The translations under genes were made by a program, and so were the position numbers. DNA of 64,000 nt from Camellia lanceoleosa. Taxonomy: Eukaryota; Streptophyta; Magnoliopsida; Ericales; Theaceae. The stretch lies in NCBI GenBank assembly GCA_025200525.1, contig CM045762.1, forward strand, positions 129,693,679-129,757,678, in the 5' to 3' direction. The notes under the pieces were generated by a model. That model was not told where the DNA came from. It was given only the letters and a program-made list of their open reading frames with translations, and ran no database searches. Below are positions 58,301 through 64,000 of this stretch, in pieces. The stretch's first letter is position 1. Each line of letters starts with the position of its first letter.

Positions 58301-59389
58301 GCGGGACTCTGTTTCTCTGAAAATCCTGAAAAATGTTTTCTGAGTGCATCTTTGCATCCTCATCCCATCCTAGGCATTCTTAGGCCTAGTTTAAGACATC
58401 TTAATGAGGATATAGATGTAGAACACACCGAGGCAATTAGGGATTAAGTTATTATCTTTCCCAACTGTGTAGCTTAGTGTGTGTTCGTTCTGCATTGTTT
58501 AGGGTTGGCATTTCGAGGAGACGCTCTAGCCTACTGTAGCCCAGAACTTTGTGAGTAACAATTGTATAAAGATATGTTCAAAATGATTATCTTCTGAATA
58601 CTGAACTGAACTGTTTACTGAACTAATATTGTTTACTGAATGAATGTATGTCCTATATTCTGAACTGTATTGTGGCATCCTTAGCACCTACTGTATACTG
58701 TTACTGTTACAGAGATCTCTGTCGGTTCCCTCGTGGAACCACTCATTCTTGATTGATGGCCATCATTCTTTGTTGGTCTTTTAAGATCTACTGCTTACTG
58801 TTATGCTAATGGATGTACCACATATGACTGATTGACCGAAAGACTGAAATACTGATTTAATGAACTGCTTTCATTACTGCAAGGACATTTGTTATAAACC
58901 TCTTTACGCATTATGTTATTCACTAGGCTCTAGCCCACTGCTTATATATATATGTAGGTGTACAGGCACTGGATCAAAGCTAGAGGTGTCGGGGTAAACT
59001 CCAGTTTGTCAAGCCAACCAATGTGCCTCACTGCGAGGTTTCGAGCCTGCCAAGCTAGGGCTTAGGGGTGTTTAGTGTTTCCCCCTCCTGTACTGTTTTG
59101 TTTACTGTATAGACTGAATGTTTTGCCTTTGTCTTGTTTATCGAGGATTAAGTCCTGATACATTGGTTATATATTATATACATCTTGTTTACGTCTTTAC
59201 GTATAAATATATGAAAAATCTTTTTGGCATACAGACTGTCACAACTCATTGAACATTGTTTGTTCTTGTATTGGCTTCCAAGCCCATACTACTGTATTAT
59301 TGTATCAGCATTAGCGGGCCTTTGGTAACACAGGGTTCTTGGCGGTTATGGTGCTAAACCCATAGGGGCGGGTTTGGGTCGTGACAGAG

Positions 59390-59401
59390 TGGTATCAGAG
59401 C
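59390..59401 (+). promoter_or_regulatory. Primer-binding site, initiator tRNA-Met (element 3)
   Basis: TGGTATCAGAGC three bases after the LTR end, the exact canonical site. Confidence 0.97.
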
Positions 59402-59592
59402 GATGCTTAACCACGAGTTATACCGCACACACGTGTCCAAATGAGCTATAGGGTGTCCTAGAAAAGCAATTAGAGCATTACATGAGCATGAAAAGTGTGT
59501 GGTTATGATATGACTGGATATATGCTAATGTGTCAAACTGTTTAAGTATGCAACTGTATATGGTTATAATTGTTATAACTGCTTATAGTGAA

Positions 59593-60600
59593 ATGGATAA
59601 TGCAAATGAATTTGAATCCTCATCCACTGAGGCAAGAATGGCAAGAATGGAAAGGATGATGGAACTGATAACTGCCAGACTTGAGCAACAACAGAATCAA
59701 CAGCCCTCACCTCCTCCTCCGGTATAGCTGGAACCGAATGTGAATGATGGGGACATAATTGCTCTCACCCAGAAGTTCAGCAAACTGAAACCGCCATCCT
59801 TTTAGGGAGGCCTTGAACCGTTAAAAATTGACGCATGGGTTTTGGAGACTGAAAAACTGTTTGAAGTGTTTCCATGTTCTGAGGCACATAAGGTGTTGTT
59901 GGCCACCTTCACTTTACGGGAAGAGGCTAGAAGGTGGTGGATGCTTACCCGTGATGACAACACTGTTATGACTTGGGCTCAATTCAAAGTAGCCTTCTTT
60001 GAAAAGTACTTTCCTCAGTGTGTCAGGGACAGAAAGGTGACTGAATTTGAGCAACTGAAACAAGGCATTATGTTAGTGGCAGAATACGAAACAAAATTTA
60101 CTGAACTTGCTAGATGTGCACCACACATGGTGGACACTAACTATAAGAAGGCCAGGAGGTTTGAAGGCGGCCTTAATGTTGCTATACTGGACCGAATAAG
60201 TGTTTTAAAGCTACCGACCTATGTGGGTGTTCTTGACTGAGCATTGATAACCGAGTCGAACATCGAAGCTATGAAACAATTTGAAACACCGGCGTCTGAA
60301 TGGTGTGGTAAAAGACAGAATTTTAAATTCAAGAAAGGCAAGCATAATCAATTGAACAAAAAACAAAATACGGGGTCAACAGTTAGCCCCAGCCAAGGGA
60401 GTGGTTCCATACCACCCTGTTCCGAATGTGGTAAGAATCATAAGGGAGTTTGTTATAAACTATCTGGTGCTTGTTACAGGTGTGGCAAGGTGGGCCACAT
60501 GGTTAAAGACTGCCCCTCTGCTCCGCAGACCAACAGAAAAGCTCCACCAAGCGCAGCAGCATCAACTGCCGCACCAAAGCCTAACCCCAAAGTTACCGGG
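59593..60600 (+). pseudogene. Element 3 gag
   Basis: I place the start at the ATG at 59593 (MDNANEFESSSTEARMARM). The capsid core is at 59842-60237 (EEARRWWMLTRDD, WAQFKVAFFEKYFP). The nucleocapsid has CSECGKNHKGVC followed by the CCHC knuckle CYRCGKVGHMVKDC (about 60469-60510). Stops at 59725-59727, near 59803 and at 60238-60240 break it. Confidence 0.88.
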
Positions 60601-61100
60601 AAAGAGCCTATGAGGCAGGGCCGAGTGTTCGCCCTAGTACCAGGAGACGTGCAAAATACTGAAACCGTTGTGTCAAGTATCCTCTCTATTTGTGCTCAAA
60701 ATGTATATGTACTGATTGATTCGGGGTCTATACATTCTTATGGGTCGCATGTTTTTTCACGGAAATTGAATAGACCCTTAGAACCCATGAATTATCTGTT
60801 AGCTGTATCATCACTTGTTGGGGGATCCATGACATGTGCTTATATGTACCCTGCATGTAAAATCATTGTTGGGGATATGCATCTATTTATTGATTTACTG
60901 CCATTGAACATTGATCATTTTGATGTAATATTGGGGATGGACTGGTTACAAAAATATCATGCTACTATTGATTGTGTGACAAAGCAAGTTGTTTTCTGTC
61001 CACCTAGTTTACCTGAATTTGTATTTAATGGGACTGGAGTAGTACCTCCCCGTATTTGATCTCTTCTGTGAAAGCTGTTAAATTGATTAGAAAGGGGTGT
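60601..61100 (+). pseudogene. Element 3 protease
   Basis: The active site reads VYVLIDSGSIHSYGS (DSG in place of the usual DTG, a tolerated variant). The flap end DVILGMDWLQKYHATIDC is intact. The frame is open from 60244 and ends at a stop at 61057-61059; the following RT linker is in another frame. Confidence 0.85.
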
Positions 61101-62480
61101 AAAGGATATCTGTGTTATGTACTGACTGTATCTACTAATGATAATGTTAAAACTGATGTGAACTGTATTCTTATAGTTAGAGAATTCCCAGATGTATTTC
61201 CAGATGATCTGCTAGGGAATTTGATTGACAGGGAGATTGAGTTCACCGTTGATGTGATTTCGAGAACGCAACCACTATCAAAAGCTCCCTACAGAATGGC
61301 TCTGACTGAACTGAAGGAATTGAAAATACAATTGCAAGAACTGTTAGACAAGAAGTTTATCAGGCCTAGTACTTCACCGTGGGCGCACCCGTTTTGTTTG
61401 TGAAGAAGAAAGACGGCTCACTGAGACTGTGTATTGATTACCGTGAACTGAACAAGGTAATTGTGAAAAACAAATATCCATTACCGCGTATTGATGACTT
61501 ATTTGATCAGTTACAGGGTGGACAAGTGTTTTCCAAGATTGATCTTAGATCGGGGTACCATCAACTGAAAGTTAAACCAGAAGACATTGATAAAACTGCT
61601 TTTAGAACAAGGTATGGACATTACGAATTTTTAGTTATGCCTTTTGGAGTTACCAATGCACCTACAGCATTTATGGACCTCATGAATAGAATTTTTAAAC
61701 TGTACCTTGATGACTTTATTGTGGTATTAATTGATGACATATTAATTTACTCCAAAAGTATAGAAGAACATGAACATCATCTGAGACTTGCCTTGCAGAC
61801 CCTAAGAGAATAGGAACTGTATGCTAAACTGTCTAAATGTGAGTTTTGGCTTGATCATGTTATGTTTTTGGGGCATGTTGTTAGCAAAGATGGAATTTCT
61901 GTTGATCCACAAAAAATTGAAGCTGTAGTGAGCTGGCCTAGACCAACAAATGTGATAGAAGTTTGAAGCTTTTTGGGATTGGCTGGATATTACAGAAGAT
62001 TTGTCAAAGATTTCTCCAAAATTGCCTTACCATTGACTCAGTTGACTCAGAAAGGGACATCATTTGACTGGACCGACCAAAGGGAATCAGCATTTCAAGA
62101 GTTGAAAACTCGACTAGTGACTGCACCAGTTCTTACCTTACCTTCAGGTACGGATGTTTATACTATTTTTAGTGATGCTTCTCATAAGGGTTTGGGATGT
62201 GTTTTAATGCAGAATGAGAGAGTTATTGCTTATGCTTCTCGACAACTAAGACCACATGAAAAGAACTACCAATCACAAGAGTCTGAAAATCTGGCGTCAC
62301 TACCTGTATGGGGTAACATGTGAAGTGTATACCAATCACAAGAGTCTGAAATATTTCTTCACCCAGAAAGAACTGAACATGAGACAACGGAGATGGCTAG
62401 AATTGATCAAAGACTATGACCTACAGATTCTGTATCACCCGGGAAAAGCCAACACCATTGCCGATGCATTGAGTTGGAAA
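61101..62480 (+). pseudogene. Element 3 reverse transcriptase and RNase H
   Basis: RT motifs include [44 protein letters not shown] and an intact box [11 protein letters not shown]. There is a frameshift at about 61385, a stop at 61811-61813 (after LALQTLRE), and a stop in place of a residue before [12 protein letters not shown] (about 61963). RNase H begins [15 protein letters not shown], but the segment with the catalytic Glu (HDLELA in elements 1 and 2) is replaced by a copied 22-bp piece (62267-62288). The rest, [15 protein letters not shown], is in another frame. Confidence 0.88.
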
Positions 62481-63850
62481 TCGATTGGGAACTTAGCTTG
62501 TTTGCTCACCGGACAGAAAGAGTTGCTTTGTGACCTTGAAAAATCTGGAATTGAAGTTGTTTTGAAAGAACAAGGTGGAACAATAGCTACTATTTCTGCT
62601 CAATCGGCATTGATTGAAGAAATTAAAGAGAAACAGCAACAGGATGACTTCTTGAAGAAGATCATCGAAAAGAGGGAGTCTAAACCAAGACCGGGATTCA
62701 AATTTGAAAATAATGTACTGAAATTTCAAGGAAGACTGTGTGTACCGAGTGATTTTGAATTGAAAAGAAGAGTTCTGCAAGAGGGTCACAATTCAAAATT
62801 TTCTATCTATCCAGGGAATACGAAAATGTACCAAGATTTGAAACTGAATTTCTGGTGGCTGGGAATGAAGAAAGAAATTGCCGAGTTTGTATCAAAATGT
62901 CTTCATTGCCAACAAGTCAAAGTTGAACATCAGCGACCCGCAGGCTTACTGCAACCCTTACCCATACCGGAGTGGAAATGGAAGCATATCACGATGGATT
63001 TTATCGTTGGATTGCCTCGCTCCAGAACAGGTATGGATTCAATTTGGGTTATTGTTGATAGACTGACCAAATCTGCTCACTTCTTACCTGTCAAGACAAT
63101 TTATAATGCGGATAAGTTGGCTATAATTTATATTGATGAAATTGTTAGACTGCACGGAGTGCCTGTATCCATTGTTTTTTTACAGGGATTCGAAGTTTAC
63201 ATCGAGGTTTTGGCAAAGCTTACAGACTGCATTGGGTACTGAACTGAAACTAAGTAGTGCTTATCATCCTCAAACAGATGGCCAGTCAGAAAGGACCATC
63301 CAGACTCTGGAGGATTTACTGAGAATGTGTGTCCTTGATTTTCAGGGAAACTGGGAAAGCCATTTGCCATTGGCTGAATTTGCTTACAACAATAGTTATC
63401 ATTCAAGTATTGGTATGGCGCCTTTCGAGGCATTATATGGCAGAAAATGTAGATCTCCGATTTGCTGGGCAGAAGTTGGAGATAGGCCTTTGCTTGGGCC
63501 CGAGATTGTTTATGAAACGACTGAAAAAGTAAAACTGATACAGCAGCGACTGAAAACTGCACAGAGCCGATAGAAAAGTTATGTAGATGTCAGAAGACGA
63601 GACCGAGAATATAAAGTGGGTGATCACGTGTTTATGAAAGTGACACTGATGAAAGGCCAGACTCGTTTTGGAGTCAAAGGCAAGTTAGTGCCAAGATATG
63701 TCAGACCGTATGAGATCATTGAGAAAATCAATCCGGTGGCGTATCAAGTTGCGCTTCCTCCTGAAATGGAGCATATGCACAATGTCTTCCACATCTCTAT
63801 GTTGAGAGATTATCTCCGAGATCCATTCCATGTGATTGAGCCTACTCGTG
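62481..63850 (+). pseudogene. Element 3 integrase
   Basis: Zinc domain: [19 protein letters not shown] and [14 protein letters not shown]. First catalytic Asp in TMDFIVGLP. The second Asp region (family VSDRD) reads VFLQGFE, because a base was gained in a T-run at about 63174-63181, shifting the frame. The Glu is in [12 protein letters not shown] in the next frame (63133-63573). A TAG follows KTAQSR (63571-63573), after which the GPF-type module (KGKLVPRYVRPYEI) continues open. Confidence 0.88.
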
Positions 63851-64000
63851 TAGTGTTGAGTGATGACTACACTTATGAGGAACGACCTATACAGATTGTT
63901 AACAGACGGATCAAGAAACTGAGAAACAAGGAGATCCCATTAGTGAAAGTTGACTGGCAAAACCATGGTGGCGTGTATGCTACTTGGGAAAGGGAAGATG
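63851..64000 (+). pseudogene. Element 3 chromodomain (partial)
   Basis: YEERPIQIVNRRIKKLRNKE then IPLVKVDWQNHGG and YATWERED, the Tekay-type chromodomain, runs off the window edge. It is open as far as seen. Confidence 0.8.

Larger units (their letters stand above)
56981..59386 (+). repeat. 5' LTR of element 3
   Basis: Starts TGTAACAACCCTCG and ends GGGTCGTGACA, with TG...CA ends. It contains an AG microsatellite (57439-57486), the CTCGAGCG/CTCGGCGG cluster (58080-58300), GCATCTTTGCATCCTCATCC, and CACTAGGCTCTAGCCCACTG (58921-58940). The 5' end is defined by homology with the solo LTR. Confidence 0.92.
56981..64000 (+). mobile_element. Ty3/Gypsy chromovirus, Tekay/Del type (element 3), cut by window end
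   Basis: 5' LTR 56981-59386, primer site 59390-59401, then gag, PR, RT, RNase H, IN and the beginning of the chromodomain up to the last base. All are on the plus strand in several frames with stops. The 3' LTR is outside the window, so the target duplication cannot be tested. It is the same family as the solo LTR at 28645. Confidence 0.93.

Overview
This is a nuclear window from a flowering plant, most likely a eudicot. I cannot name the species from sequence alone. It is AT-rich and almost entirely transposable elements. I see no intact host gene. The signature is plant-specific: Ty3/Gypsy chromoviruses of the Tekay/Del type (gag, PR, RT, RNase H, IN, C-terminal chromodomain, primed by initiator tRNA-Met), Tat-lineage Gypsy elements (dual RNase H, extra antisense gene), L1-type LINE fragments, and Mutator-like and hAT-like non-autonomous DNA elements. 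The nesting suggests heterochromatin.

Layout. 1-5546: a LINE fragment (minus strand), a GTG-rich dispersed repeat holding a tRNA-like fold, a Tekay LTR fragment, a LINE 3' end, SINE-like repeats and a Mutator-type MITE. 5547-15351: a complete Tekay-type element on the minus strand with target duplication GTATT. 15352-20095: two more copies of the GTG repeat (one split by a LINE), then a long-inverted-repeat element with a nested MITE. 20096-31892: a second, different Tekay-type element (minus). Its right LTR is split by a 2.7-kb solo LTR (target duplication TTTCT) and truncated. 31893-41155: two plus-strand Tekay-type LTR remnants around a degraded Tat fragment, then a hAT-like element. 41841-43377: a Mutator-like element that may carry a gene fragment. 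43491-54618: a complete Tat element (minus, target duplication AATAC). 54619-56980: AT-rich DNA with a foldback element. 56981-64000: the 5' LTR and most of gag-pol of a third Tekay-type element (plus), cut by the window end. Its LTR is of the same family as the solo LTR at 28645.

The gag-pol genes of all the elements are broken by stops and frameshifts. The clear exception is a gene antisense to the Tat element (44827-46934). It reads as three exons with canonical GT-AG introns and gives about 645 uninterrupted codons. It has a Transposase_28-like ('putative gypsy type transposon') N-terminal domain, a basic nuclear-localisation-like stretch and a C-terminal coiled coil.

The other outstanding signal is an array of the palindrome CGCTCGAGCG and its variants. 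It recurs in the LTRs of at least four otherwise diverged Tekay-type families. Everything here is read by eye; family names rest on motif recognition, and no search was run.
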